This document shows positions 40,806-49,723 of a stretch of 64,000 nt of DNA, piece by piece. The notes beneath the pieces were generated by a model, which ran no database searches, had not been told where the DNA came from, and worked only from the letters and a program-made list of their open reading frames with translations. The position numbers were made by a program, and so were the translations under genes. How positions within the stretch are numbered: position 1 is the first letter of the stretch; every line of letters starts with the position of its first letter. Location of the stretch: NCBI RefSeq assembly GCF_041432775.1, contig NZ_JAPWAG010000002.1, forward strand, positions 124,001 to 188,000, written 5' to 3'. Origin of the DNA: Pauljensenia sp902373545 (GTDB taxonomy: Bacteria; Actinomycetota; Actinomycetes; Actinomycetales; Actinomycetaceae).

Positions 40806-42719
40806 TTACTCCACCGTCACGGACTTGGCGAGGTTGCGCGGCTGGTCGACGTCCAGCCCCTTGACGGAGGCGAGCTCGCACGCGAAGATCTGCAGCGGCA
40901 CGACGGTCAGGAGAGGCGCGTACAGGGTCGGCACGGGGGGCACGCGGAAGACGACCTCGGCGAACTCATCGACGGAGGTGTCCCCTTCCTCGGCGACCAC
41001 GATCGTGCGGGCGCCGCGGGCGCGGACCTCGGCGATGTTGGCCAGGACCTTGCCGTGCAGCTCGGGGCGGCGCGGGGTTGGCACGATGACGATGACCGGC
41101 TGCCCCTCGTCCACGAGCGCGATGGGGCCGTGCTTGAGCTCGCCGGCGGCGAATCCCTCGGCATGGATGTAGCAGATTTCCTTGAGCTTGAGCGCCCCCT
41201 CGAGGGCGACGGGGAAACCGACGTGGCGACCCAGGTAGATGACCGAGGTTGCGTCCTGCATCGTGCGGGCGAACTGGCGGACCGTCTCGCCGCTCTCGAG
41301 GATGCGGGCGATGGCCTCGGGGACGCGCGCGAGCTTCTCCATGTAGTCGGCGATCTCGTCGGCGTACTTGTTGCCGCGCACCTGCGCCAGGTACAGGCCC
41401 AGGATGTAGCAGGCGGTGACCTGCGCGGTGAAGGCCTTCGTGGAGGCGACCGCGATCTCGGGGCCGGCGTGGGTGAGGATCACGGCGTCAGATTCGCGCG
41501 AGATCGTCGAGCCGGGCGTATTCACGATGGCGACGACCTTGGCGCCCTGCTCGCGGGCGTGGCGGATCGCCTGGATGGTGTCCATGGTTTCGCCGCTCTG
41601 CGAGATGGCGACGACCAGCGTCTTCTCGCCCACCACCGGGTCGCGGTAGCGGAACTCGCTGGAGAGCTCGACCTCGCAGGGGATGCGGCACCAGTGCTCG
41701 ATCGCGTAGCGGGCGACCTGGCCCGCGTAGGAGGCGGTGCCGCAGCCGATCATGATGACCTTGTCGACGGAGCGCAGGACGTGCTCGGGGATGCGCACCT
41801 CGTCCAGGGCCAGGTGTCCGTGAGAGTCGATGCGATCGGCCAGGGTCGCACCCACGGCCTCGGGCTGCTCGTGGATTTCCTTCTCCATGAAGGTCGGCCA
41901 GCCGTTCTTGGTGGCGCGATCGGAGGAGAAGTCAACCTCGTACGCCGCGCGCTCGACGGGGTTGCCGCTGGGGTCGATGACGGTCACACCGGTCGCGGAG
42001 ACGACCACGACCTCGTCCTGGCCGACCTCGAGCGCGCGGTTCGTGTGTTCGACGAAGGCCAGGACGTCGGAACCGAGGAAGTTCTCACCCTCGCCCAGGC
42101 CGATGACCAGCGGGGAGGATCGGCGGGCGGCGACGATAACGTTCGGGGACTGGTTGGAGACGACCAGGAGCGTGAAGGTGCCGTGCAGCTGGGCGGTGAC
42201 CGCGCGCATGGCCGCAACCAGTCGGCGCGCCACCTCCTCGTCGGTGCCGCTCAGTCCGGCGACCGCGCCAGTGTACGAGGCCGGGGCTGCCTCATCGTAG
42301 GCGCGCGCCAGCAGGTGGACGACCACCTCGGTGTCGGTCTCGGAGGCGAAGGTCTCGCCGTCGGCGACGAGGGCGGCACGCAGGGTGTCCGCGTTCTCGA
42401 TGATGCCATTGTGCACGAGGGAGAAGCGGCCGTCCGGGCTCGTGTGAGGGTGAGCGTTCGCGACCGTGGGGCGACCGTGGGTGGCCCAGCGGGTGTGCCC
42501 GATACCGGCGTAGGCGTCGGCGGGGCTGTCCGCGTCGACCTCTTCGACGAGGTTGACGAGCTTACCGACCGCGCGGCGCACGTACAGGCCCTCATCCGAG
42601 GCCAGGGCGATGCCCGCCGAGTCGTATCCGCGGTACTCCAGGCGCGCCAGACCGCCGAGGATCACCTCGCGGCTGCGCTGAGAAGCCTTGCATCCAATAT
42701 GTCCAACAATTCCACACAT
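40806..42719 (-). CDS. glmS: Glutamine-fructose-6-phosphate aminotransferase
   Basis: 637 residues. N-terminal glutaminase domain begins MCGIVGHIG with Cys2 nucleophile and contains GHTRWATHG; two SIS isomerase domains follow (GCGTASYAGQVARYAIEHW near 343, AISQSGETMDT near 389, HAEGFAAGELKHGP near 520), ending LAKSVTVE. It makes glucosamine-6-phosphate, the entry to UDP-GlcNAc. The next enzyme, GlmM, is at 58.3 kb. No glmS ribozyme is evident in the 117-bp intergenic space. Confidence 0.96.
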   Translation of the reverse strand: MCGIVGHIGCKASQRSREVILGGLARLEYRGYDSAGIALASDEGLYVRRAVGKLVNLVEEVDADSPADAYAGIGHTRWATHGRPTVANAHPHTSPDGRFSLVHNGIIENADTLRAALVADGETFASETDTEVVVHLLARAYDEAAPASYTGAVAGLSGTDEEVARRLVAAMRAVTAQLHGTFTLLVVSNQSPNVIVAARRSSPLVIGLGEGENFLGSDVLAFVEHTNRALEVGQDEVVVVSATGVTVIDPSGNPVERAAYEVDFSSDRATKNGWPTFMEKEIHEQPEAVGATLADRIDSHGHLALDEVRIPEHVLRSVDKVIMIGCGTASYAGQVARYAIEHWCRIPCEVELSSEFRYRDPVVGEKTLVVAISQSGETMDTIQAIRHAREQGAKVVAIVNTPGSTISRESDAVILTHAGPEIAVASTKAFTAQVTACYILGLYLAQVRGNKYADEIADYMEKLARVPEAIARILESGETVRQFARTMQDATSVIYLGRHVGFPVALEGALKLKEICYIHAEGFAAGELKHGPIALVDEGQPVIVIVPTPRRPELHGKVLANIAEVRARGARTIVVAEEGDTSVDEFAEVVFRVPPVPTLYAPLLTVVPLQIFACELASVKGLDVDQPRNLAKSVTVE

Positions 42720-42836
42720 AGAACTAATTCCAGCACACCTACCCCGCTCGGGACATATAACGTGTGTCGCTTCACGTGGTGAACGTCAGGTGAACACGGG
42801 GCGCGCACATGCGCCCATGTGAGGGAGAATAAGCCC

Positions 42837-43847
42837 GTGAGCACCACTGACGCCTCCTCGCACACCCCAGCCACGGCCTCGTCGACAGCGGCCCCGAACG
42901 TGGGATGGCGGGCCAATCCCAGCCCCTACGCCCGCTTCGACCGCTGCGCGTGGGACCGCCTGACGGACCGCACTCCGCTGCCGCTCACGCAAGAAGACAT
43001 CGACCAGATCGCGTCGCTAGGCGACCCCATCGACATGACGGAGGTCGACATGATTTACCGGCCCCTGTCGGCCCTTCTCCAGCTCTATATCGACGGGCGC
43101 CGCCGCACCGCCGCCGAGCGCCACGCGTTCCTGGGCGAACCCGAAGGCCACTCAACCCCCTTCGTCATCGGCATCGCCGGCTCTGTCGCCGTCGGAAAGT
43201 CGACGGTCGCGCGCCTCCTCCAGCTGCTGCTCTCCCGCTGGGACTCCACGCCGCGCGTGGACCTGGTGACCACCGACGGCTTCCTCTACCCGAACCGGAT
43301 CCTGCAGGAACGATCCCTCATCGCCCGCAAGGGGTTTCCCGAGTCCTACGACCGCTCGGCCCTCATTTCGTTCCTCGCCTCGGTGAAGGCCGGCAACCCG
43401 CACGCAAAAGCCCCGGTGTACTCGCACGTCACCTACGACATCGTGCCCGACACCTACGTTGACGTGGACCGCCCCGACATCCTCATCGTCGAGGGCCTCA
43501 ACGTGCTCCAGCCGCCGCGCTCGGCACCCGGTTCCATCTCGGTGGCCGTCTCGGACTACTTCGACTTTTCCATCTACGTCGACGCCGACGAAAAGCTCAT
43601 CGAGCAGTGGTACGTCGATCGTTTCCTCAAGCTGCGCGCGACCGCTTTCTCGCGCGAGGACTCCTACTTCAAGACCTACGCCTCGCTGACCGACGACGAG
43701 GCCGTCTCGACCGCCCACGTCGTCTGGAACGCGATCAACCTGCCCAACCTGCGCGAAAACATCCAGCCGACCCGCGAGCGCGCGACCCTCATCTTCACGA
43801 AGGGCCCCGACCACCGCGTCGAGTCGCTGGCGATCCGCAAAGACTGA
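42837..43847 (+). CDS. coaA: Pantothenate kinase, type I
   Basis: 336 residues. P-loop GIAGSVAVGKSTVARLLQLL near residue 112; VTTDGFLYPNRILQERSLIA near 146 and KGFPESYDRSALISFLASVK near 168 are CoaA signatures; substrate region VEGLNVLQPP near 222. It phosphorylates pantothenate in CoA synthesis. Start GTG 42837 has GAGGGAG 9 bases upstream; it is divergent from glmS. Confidence 0.95.
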   Translation: MSTTDASSHTPATASSTAAPNVGWRANPSPYARFDRCAWDRLTDRTPLPLTQEDIDQIASLGDPIDMTEVDMIYRPLSALLQLYIDGRRRTAAERHAFLGEPEGHSTPFVIGIAGSVAVGKSTVARLLQLLLSRWDSTPRVDLVTTDGFLYPNRILQERSLIARKGFPESYDRSALISFLASVKAGNPHAKAPVYSHVTYDIVPDTYVDVDRPDILIVEGLNVLQPPRSAPGSISVAVSDYFDFSIYVDADEKLIEQWYVDRFLKLRATAFSREDSYFKTYASLTDDEAVSTAHVVWNAINLPNLRENIQPTRERATLIFTKGPDHRVESLAIRKD

Positions 43848-43857
43848 CCACCACCGA

Positions 43858-43894
43858 ACGAGGCCGCAGCCGGAACACCCGGCCACGGCCTCGT
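43858..43894. terminator. Hairpin between coaA and the secreted protein gene
   Basis: Imperfect stem ACGAGGCC..CCGG / CCGG..GGCCTCGT between convergent genes; probably terminates both. Confidence 0.55.
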
Positions 43895-43913
43895 CGATCA
43901 TGCGCAGGTTCGG

Positions 43914-46900
43914 TTACCCGATCCAGGCGCCCGAGGGCGCGAACTGGTACCAGGTTCCGCCGATCAGCTCCCAGCCGGTGGCCATGGAGCCGTCACCACG
44001 CAGGTAGAACCACGTGGGCCCGTCCTGGATCCAGCCGGTGTGCATCATGCCGTTCGCGCCGAAGTGATACCAGGCGCCGCCCAGATGCTGCCATCCGATG
44101 GCCATCGCTCCAGATGGCGTCAGGTAGTACCAGGCGCCACCGTCGCTCACCCAGCCGGTGCGCACGGTGCCGTTTTCGGACAGCAGGTACCACTGTCCAC
44201 CGATCATGGTCCACCCGGTTGCCATCGCGCCCGACGCGGGGTCGAAGTAGTACCAGGTGCCGCGGTCCTTGACCCAGCCGATCTGCTGGGCGCCCGACGC
44301 GCCGTGGAAGTACCAGTGTCCTTCCTCGTAGACCCAGCCCATCTTCAGGTAGCCGCTCGCGTCGAAGCGGTAGGTCAGCCCATCGATCACCAGTGTCTCG
44401 TTGGCGGCGTAGGTGCCGTCAGAGTAGGCGTACCACCAGCCGAAGTATCCAGACTTCCACTGGCCACTGCGAGGCTGGGGCGCGGGATCCGGGGTCGGCT
44501 GGGGCGCCGGGGTGGGATCCACGCTGGGGCTCGGTTCCGGGGTGGGGGTCGGGTCCACGGAGGGGGCTGGATCCGGGGTGGGCTCGGGCTCCGGCGTCGG
44601 GTTGTCGACCGTCACCCAGTACAGGAAGCGCGAGTCGCCGCCGCCGACGGCGTGGAGCACGACCTGCGAGGTCTCGCCCTCGCCCAGCTCGACTTCCTGC
44701 GTCGTCTTGTCCGCGGGGTTGACGAGCATCAGGTGCGCGCCCGCGCTCGGCTTCTTGACAGTCAGGGTGATGTCCTGCGCGGTCTCGGCCAGCGAGCCGT
44801 TGTCGGTGCGCGGGTCGAGGAGGTAGGACGGGTAGCGGGTCTGGCCGGTCAGGGCGTTGACGACCATGAAGCCCACGGGAGCCGTTGTGGAGTCGCCGAA
44901 AATCTCGGCGGACTTGGCGCCCTCGAGGCCCTTCAGCTGCTCGAAGTAGCCGACGACGACGTCGCCGGGCATCCCGTCGTTGACGGAACCGACGTTGGTC
45001 ACCGACAGGTCGACCAGGCCGACGGCAGCGTTGGCGGCCACGGCCTCGTCGCCAGAGGCGAAGTTGCCGTAGGTGTAGCCACTCAACGTCGGGGCCTCGG
45101 CGCGTGCCGCGTACTGTCCGGGCTTGTAGGCAACGAACGTGGAGTTCATGGCCTTCGTGTAGTTACCGATGTAGGAGACGTTGCCGAAGATGTTGGAGAA
45201 CTCGTAGAACGAACGCGTCGGAGCACCGTCGTGGTCGATGATCGAGGAGCGGTCGTAGCCGTTGTACTCCATGCGGAACAGGCCAAACCACTTCTGGCCG
45301 GTCGCCAAGCCCAGGGAGGGAACGATCGACTTTTCGGAGGCCGACACGTTGGCGTCCCAGTTGTAGTCCAGGTACTGGCCGTACAGGATCGGACTGGAGC
45401 CGTCACCGCTCGTGCCCTTGAGGCCGTATTCGCGCTGCTTCTTCCAGGTGTTGGTGTTCAGCAGGTTCATGACCACATTGTTCGGGGCCGGGCCTCCGTT
45501 GGCGCCCCAGTAGTACTTGTCCCAGCTGAGCAGGTCGGGCTGGGCGTTTTCGACGTAGTAGCTCAGGTTCGCGTCGCGGTACCAGGACGGGTCATCCCAG
45601 GAGTTCGCGTGGACGACGGCGCCGGGGATGTTCTGCTTGGACCAGGCGAACCAGTTCTTGAAACACTCGGATTCGCCGCGGTTGAAGCCGCCCTCGTCGC
45701 CGTACTGAATGTCGACGAGCGTGGAGGCATACGGCTTCATGTACTCGTTCATGAACTCACCGGGCTCGCCGGCGTTGCACATGCTGTTCTTGCCGTAGGG
45801 AGCCTTGGCCAGTGCCCACGGCGCCCCCTTGCCCAGGGACTCCATCATGGCGGTGTTGAACATGGGCAGGTCGTAGAACATCGGGAAGGCGCCGCCCGTG
45901 AGGTCGCGCTCGTTCGCATCGAAGCCGCCGCGGCCGTATCCCTCGGAGGGGACCCACGCGGGCATCATGACGCCGTACTGCAGCGCGAGGGCCTGGGCGC
46001 GGTTGACGCCCCACTTGCCCTCGCCCGGGTCGAAGCCGGAGTAGCGCTCGTACATGGAGTTGTCGACCGCCGGGGCGACGGGGGTCTTGCCGGCGGGCAG
46101 GCCCCACACCTCGAGGTCGTTGAAGGTCACGGCGGTGGCGATGTTCTGGGGAGTCTGGGGTTCGGTCTCGTCGTTCATCCAGATGCGGATGTTCGTGGCG
46201 AGGTGGTAGGCGTTGAAGTCCCAGTACCACAGGCCGCGCGCGTCGCGCGTGAGCGAGGCGTGGGTGACGATCGTCTTCCACGGTCCCCCCTCGGTTTCCT
46301 GCACGGCGATCGCCACGGAGTTACCACCGTGCCACCCCTGCACGCCGGCGGGTAGGGTCGGGGTGCCCCAGCCGTTGACGCGGTGGACGTAGCGGGCCTC
46401 GCCCAGGTGCAGCTCGATACCTGTGACGCCCTCGGACCACTCATTGGCTCGCACGAGAGGATCCGAGGTCCACGTCGTGGTGGGGTCGAGGTCGGTCAGA
46501 GCCGCGTTGTCGGTCTCGCTTCCGCCATTCGCCGAGGCCGTGGCCGGGATCAGCACGTTTCCGCGAAAGTCGGTCTCCACCTTGGAAATGTTGACGACGT
46601 AGGTGGCTTCCTTGCCGTCCTTGGCCACGTGAGCGGTGATGACGTTGAGACCGGTTTCGAGGTCGAGGTTAGCCACGCGCCCGTCGGCGTCGGGAGTCGC
46701 GTCGTTAATGGTGACAGTTGCCCCCTCGACGGTGCGGATGCGGGCCGAGACGGCCTTGGCGTGGTAGTAGCCGGTGGCCGTGTAGGTGTGGGTGCCGGGA
46801 GCGAAGTCCACGGGCTTGCCGGGTTCGCCATAGGGCAGCTGGTCGATGACGAAGTCAACGACGAGGTCGGACGCGCCCGATCCCTGCGCGGGGGCCTCGG

Positions 46901-47618
46901 GGTGGGGCACGACGGGACGGGTCGCGTCGTTGTGTCCGCCGCCCTCGTCGCTGCCGTAGGAGGTGATGGCGTTGCCCTCGGCGTCGCAGGGCAGGAGCTT
47001 AATGTCGGACAGCGCCATGTCGGACTTGCCGGGCGCGAGGGAGCGCAGGCCCGCCAGGGCGATGACGCGCTTCGTGGTCGCCGGGAAGGTGACGTACTGT
47101 TCCTTGTTGCCGAACTGGAGGTCGCTTCCGTGCGTGACCTCGGTGCCACCGTCCCAGGTTCCTTGGGCGACCTTCGCCTTCCAGTCCTCGAAGGAGGCCT
47201 CAGACGCGGGGTTGCCGGGATCTTCATCGAAGGCAAAGACGCGGTATTCGCCCGGGAACTGATCGTTTCCGAGGGTGGAATCGTAGGTGGGGCGCGGGGT
47301 CAGGCCAAGGCCGCAGACCTGGGTGCCGGGGGTCGGGTTCTGGACCGCCAGGGCGTGGGGGTAGGGGTCGAGGCCTCCCTTCCACTTGGTGGTCCAGAAC
47401 GTCTTGGTTGCGTCGGAGCGGGCGGTGTCGTCATCGACGAGTGCGGCGATGGTGCCGTTGGGGGCTCCTTCGCCGACCTTCTCTTCGGAGGTCGCCCACA
47501 GGACACTCGGGTGGTAGGGGGCGTCGGGTGCTGCGATGGCCGCGGCGGGCACAAGCCCGAGCATCGTGGCCGCAAGAATCGGGGCTCCAAACGCGCCGAT
47601 AATGGGTCTTTTCCCCAT
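43914..47618 (-). CDS. Large secreted protein: discoidin-like domain, unidentified catalytic-type domain, Pro-rich linker, cell-wall-binding repeats
   Basis: 1234 residues. Signal peptide ending near AAAIAAPDAP. About 35-250: beta-sandwich (PHALAVQNPTPGTQVCGLG...); 250-350: cadherin-like strand repeats; 355-510: F5/8-type sugar-binding domain (DLDPTTTWTSDPLV, NIRIWMNDE). About 515-890: a Trp/Tyr-rich domain with many acidic residues (DIQYGDEGGFNRGES, ANSWDDPSWYRDANL, DLLSWDKYYWG) that reads like a glycoside hydrolase barrel, family unknown. After a Pro/Glu/Asp linker (~1000-1045) come ~8 cell-wall-binding repeats (GWVKDRGTWYYFDPASGAMA, TGW...) that hold it at the surface. The cluster context suggests host glycan digestion. 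Confidence 0.75.
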   Translation of the reverse strand: MGKRPIIGAFGAPILAATMLGLVPAAAIAAPDAPYHPSVLWATSEEKVGEGAPNGTIAALVDDDTARSDATKTFWTTKWKGGLDPYPHALAVQNPTPGTQVCGLGLTPRPTYDSTLGNDQFPGEYRVFAFDEDPGNPASEASFEDWKAKVAQGTWDGGTEVTHGSDLQFGNKEQYVTFPATTKRVIALAGLRSLAPGKSDMALSDIKLLPCDAEGNAITSYGSDEGGGHNDATRPVVPHPEAPAQGSGASDLVVDFVIDQLPYGEPGKPVDFAPGTHTYTATGYYHAKAVSARIRTVEGATVTINDATPDADGRVANLDLETGLNVITAHVAKDGKEATYVVNISKVETDFRGNVLIPATASANGGSETDNAALTDLDPTTTWTSDPLVRANEWSEGVTGIELHLGEARYVHRVNGWGTPTLPAGVQGWHGGNSVAIAVQETEGGPWKTIVTHASLTRDARGLWYWDFNAYHLATNIRIWMNDETEPQTPQNIATAVTFNDLEVWGLPAGKTPVAPAVDNSMYERYSGFDPGEGKWGVNRAQALALQYGVMMPAWVPSEGYGRGGFDANERDLTGGAFPMFYDLPMFNTAMMESLGKGAPWALAKAPYGKNSMCNAGEPGEFMNEYMKPYASTLVDIQYGDEGGFNRGESECFKNWFAWSKQNIPGAVVHANSWDDPSWYRDANLSYYVENAQPDLLSWDKYYWGANGGPAPNNVVMNLLNTNTWKKQREYGLKGTSGDGSSPILYGQYLDYNWDANVSASEKSIVPSLGLATGQKWFGLFRMEYNGYDRSSIIDHDGAPTRSFYEFSNIFGNVSYIGNYTKAMNSTFVAYKPGQYAARAEAPTLSGYTYGNFASGDEAVAANAAVGLVDLSVTNVGSVNDGMPGDVVVGYFEQLKGLEGAKSAEIFGDSTTAPVGFMVVNALTGQTRYPSYLLDPRTDNGSLAETAQDITLTVKKPSAGAHLMLVNPADKTTQEVELGEGETSQVVLHAVGGGDSRFLYWVTVDNPTPEPEPTPDPAPSVDPTPTPEPSPSVDPTPAPQPTPDPAPQPRSGQWKSGYFGWWYAYSDGTYAANETLVIDGLTYRFDASGYLKMGWVYEEGHWYFHGASGAQQIGWVKDRGTWYYFDPASGAMATGWTMIGGQWYLLSENGTVRTGWVSDGGAWYYLTPSGAMAIGWQHLGGAWYHFGANGMMHTGWIQDGPTWFYLRGDGSMATGWELIGGTWYQFAPSGAWIG

Positions 47619-47690
47619 GAGTTTAACTCCTTCGTCAGTATGGGGTTAATATCCGGGATCCGTCGCTTGACGATCGGGACCCCACAATAC

Positions 47691-47704
47691 CTAACACGTG
47701 TTAG
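47691..47704. promoter_or_regulatory. LacI-type operator upstream of the secreted protein gene
   Basis: Perfect palindrome CTAACACGTGTTAG, 73 bp before the start of the secreted protein gene. Shares the CTAACACG half-site with 51178-51197 and 54185-54204. Confidence 0.6.
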
Positions 47705-47741
47705 CTTTTTGTCACAGAACCTCCTTTGTGGGTAGAAAAAG

Positions 47742-47771
47742 CCCCCGCGGATGCTCGCGCACCCGCGGGGG
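47742..47771 (-). terminator. Terminator of the sugar ABC operon
   Basis: 9-bp stem CCCCCGCGG / CCGCGGGGG; on the minus strand it is followed by CTTTTT. It lies 6 bp past the permease stop. Confidence 0.85.
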
Positions 47772-47776
47772 TGAGA

Positions 47777-48709
47777 TTAGAACTTCAAACCGCCATCTTC
47801 GATGCCGCGGAAGAAGAACTTTTGACTGAAGGCGAAGACCAGGACGACGGGCACCATCGCCACGACAGCGCCTGCCAGAACCAGCTGGTAAGTGACGCCC
47901 TGAGGCGAGTTTTGGATCGCCGTCAGGGTGAGCATCAGCGTCTGCTTGTTCGGGTCGGGCAGCATGAGCAGCGGGAAGATGAAGTCCGACCAGGCCCCGA
48001 TGAAGGAGGTCAGGCCGACGACCGTCAGGGTGCCTCGAACCTGGGGCAGGAAGATCGACCAGAAGCGGCGCACCTCCCCAGCCCCGTCGATAAGGGCGGC
48101 GTCTTCGATCTCGTCGGGGATGCCCATGAACGCGGCGCGCATCATGAGAATCTGGAAGGGGCCGATCATCGCGACCATCCACACGCCGGGAAGCGTTTTG
48201 TACAGGTCCAGCTGGACCATCATCTTGAACAGCGAGAGCATGATCGACTCGAAGGGGAAGATCATGGCGGACAAGACCACGAAGTACATGATGTTACGCC
48301 CGCTCCACCCACGCCTCGACAGCATGTAGCCACCCACGCACGAGAGGACCACGTTCGAGGCGACGGTCAGGGCAGCAATGATCGCGGAGTTCCTGATCGC
48401 CCCCAGGACGTTGGTACGCTCGAAAAGAACGGAGAAGGACTCGAGCGACCACTGCTGCGGCAGGATCGTTGCCCCCTGGCCAAAGACCGACTCGCCGGGA
48501 GCCTTGAAGGCTGCCATCAAAGGCAGGATGAGGGGGCCGACCAAGACGATGGCGACAACAATCAGGACGACGTAGCGGGCAAACAGAGCTCCGCCACGCA
48601 TCTGGCGCGAGGCGACATTGCGCCCCTGGCGCTCGAGCCGACGCTCTTTGCGCCACTGCGCGAATCGCTGGCCGAAGGAGGTGGTGTCGGTGGGAGAAAC
48701 TGTGCTCAT
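47777..48709 (-). CDS. Sugar ABC transporter permease, MalG/CUT1 type
   Basis: 310 residues, six membrane helices. The coupling loop is EDAALIDGAGEVRRFWSIF with LPQ (the EAA motif with Gly), facing the ATPase. C-terminal FFFRGIEDGGLKF is typical of MalG-like proteins. Overlaps the upstream permease gene by 4 bp. No ATPase is encoded here, so it probably uses a shared MsiK-type ATPase. Confidence 0.9.
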   Translation of the reverse strand: MSTVSPTDTTSFGQRFAQWRKERRLERQGRNVASRQMRGGALFARYVVLIVVAIVLVGPLILPLMAAFKAPGESVFGQGATILPQQWSLESFSVLFERTNVLGAIRNSAIIAALTVASNVVLSCVGGYMLSRRGWSGRNIMYFVVLSAMIFPFESIMLSLFKMMVQLDLYKTLPGVWMVAMIGPFQILMMRAAFMGIPDEIEDAALIDGAGEVRRFWSIFLPQVRGTLTVVGLTSFIGAWSDFIFPLLMLPDPNKQTLMLTLTAIQNSPQGVTYQLVLAGAVVAMVPVVLVFAFSQKFFFRGIEDGGLKF

Positions 48710-49617
48710 GAGTCTTCAGCCTTCCTCTGCAGGCTCTGGGAGGCAATGATGAAGCCGAAGGTGATGAGGAACAGACACACCGACGCCGCATCGCCTTGAC
48801 CGAGCGACCCGAATGTTGGGTCGACGATCCGATCACGGATGTACATCGTCAGGGTCTTGGTGGGCGAGGCCGACCCTCCCAGCAGGTAGACCTCGGTGAA
48901 AATCTTCAGGCAGCCGATGGTCGTCAGCGTGGCGACCAGGAACATCATGACCTTGACACCGGGAACGGTCACGGTCATGAAGCGTCGAATGGGGCCCGCG
49001 CCGTCCAGTTCGGCAGCCTCATACAGGGATTTATCGACGTTGGCCAAGGCCGACAAGTACAGAATCATGTAGTAGGGCAACCCCTGCCACAGCGTGATGA
49101 GCATGGCGCAGAACAGGATGAGCCACTGATTCGACAGGAAGGGGACCGCTTCCATCCCCCACGAGGTCAGCAGGTTGTTGATAGGGCCCCGTTGATCGAG
49201 GAGGTAGCGCCACGCCAGCGAGATGACGACCAGCGAGGAGATGGCCGGCAGGTAGTAGAGCGCACGGAAGAAACCGATGCCGGGAACGTGCGACTTGACC
49301 AGGAGAGCCAACAGGAGGGGCAACAGAACCATGAGCGGGACGACGCACAGAGCATAGATGAGCGAATTCCTCAGGGCCTCCCAGAACTCGGGGTCTGCGA
49401 GGATCGCGCTGTAGTTGTCGATGCCGACGAAGCGTCCGGTACGCCCCAGGGGCTTTGTCTTCGTGAACGACACGTAGACGGTGGTGATAAAGGGGTAGAT
49501 GTAGAACGAAATAATGGCGAGGACCGGCACGGTGACCCACAGCCAGGGAACCCAGCCGGGGCGGAACCGGGCGGCTCCATTGAGGGAGCGCTCCTTCGCG
49601 CTCATACGTATCGGCAT
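48706..49617 (-). CDS. Sugar ABC transporter permease, MalF/CUT1 type
   Basis: 303 residues beginning MPIRMSAKERSLNGAARFRP. Six membrane helices and the EAA loop YEAAELDGAGPIRRFMTVTV near residue 200. Start ATG 49617 follows AAGGA by 7 bases; the longer frame to 49683 is less likely. Partner of the MalG-type permease. Confidence 0.9.
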   Translation of the reverse strand: MPIRMSAKERSLNGAARFRPGWVPWLWVTVPVLAIISFYIYPFITTVYVSFTKTKPLGRTGRFVGIDNYSAILADPEFWEALRNSLIYALCVVPLMVLLPLLLALLVKSHVPGIGFFRALYYLPAISSLVVISLAWRYLLDQRGPINNLLTSWGMEAVPFLSNQWLILFCAMLITLWQGLPYYMILYLSALANVDKSLYEAAELDGAGPIRRFMTVTVPGVKVMMFLVATLTTIGCLKIFTEVYLLGGSASPTKTLTMYIRDRIVDPTFGSLGQGDAASVCLFLITFGFIIASQSLQRKAEDS

Positions 49618-49683
49618 ACCAGTGTCCTTCATGAGATGCGCACGGTCACGGGTCGGCGACCCTGGGCAGAATATGAGATGCAT

Positions 49684-49713
49684 CGGGGGGCCGAGGCCCA
49701 GCCTCGACCCCCC
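49684..49713 (-). terminator. Intercistronic hairpin between binding protein and permease genes
   Basis: Stem GGGGGGCCGAGG / CCTCGACCCCCC about 10 bases past the binding-protein stop, with no U-tract. Such hairpins let the binding protein be made in excess over the permeases. Confidence 0.6.
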
Positions 49714-49723
49714 GCGCGTTCAA

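Noticed and set aside
41055..42782. 575-residue plus-strand frame
   Set aside because: Antisense to glmS.
42720..42836. glmS ribozyme
   Set aside because: The intergenic space is only 117 bp and shared with the coaA promoter; no ribozyme-like structure was seen, and actinobacteria generally lack it.
44040..46355. 771-residue plus-strand frame
   Set aside because: Antisense to the secreted protein gene, which has a signal peptide, domains and wall repeats; the plus frame is compositional.
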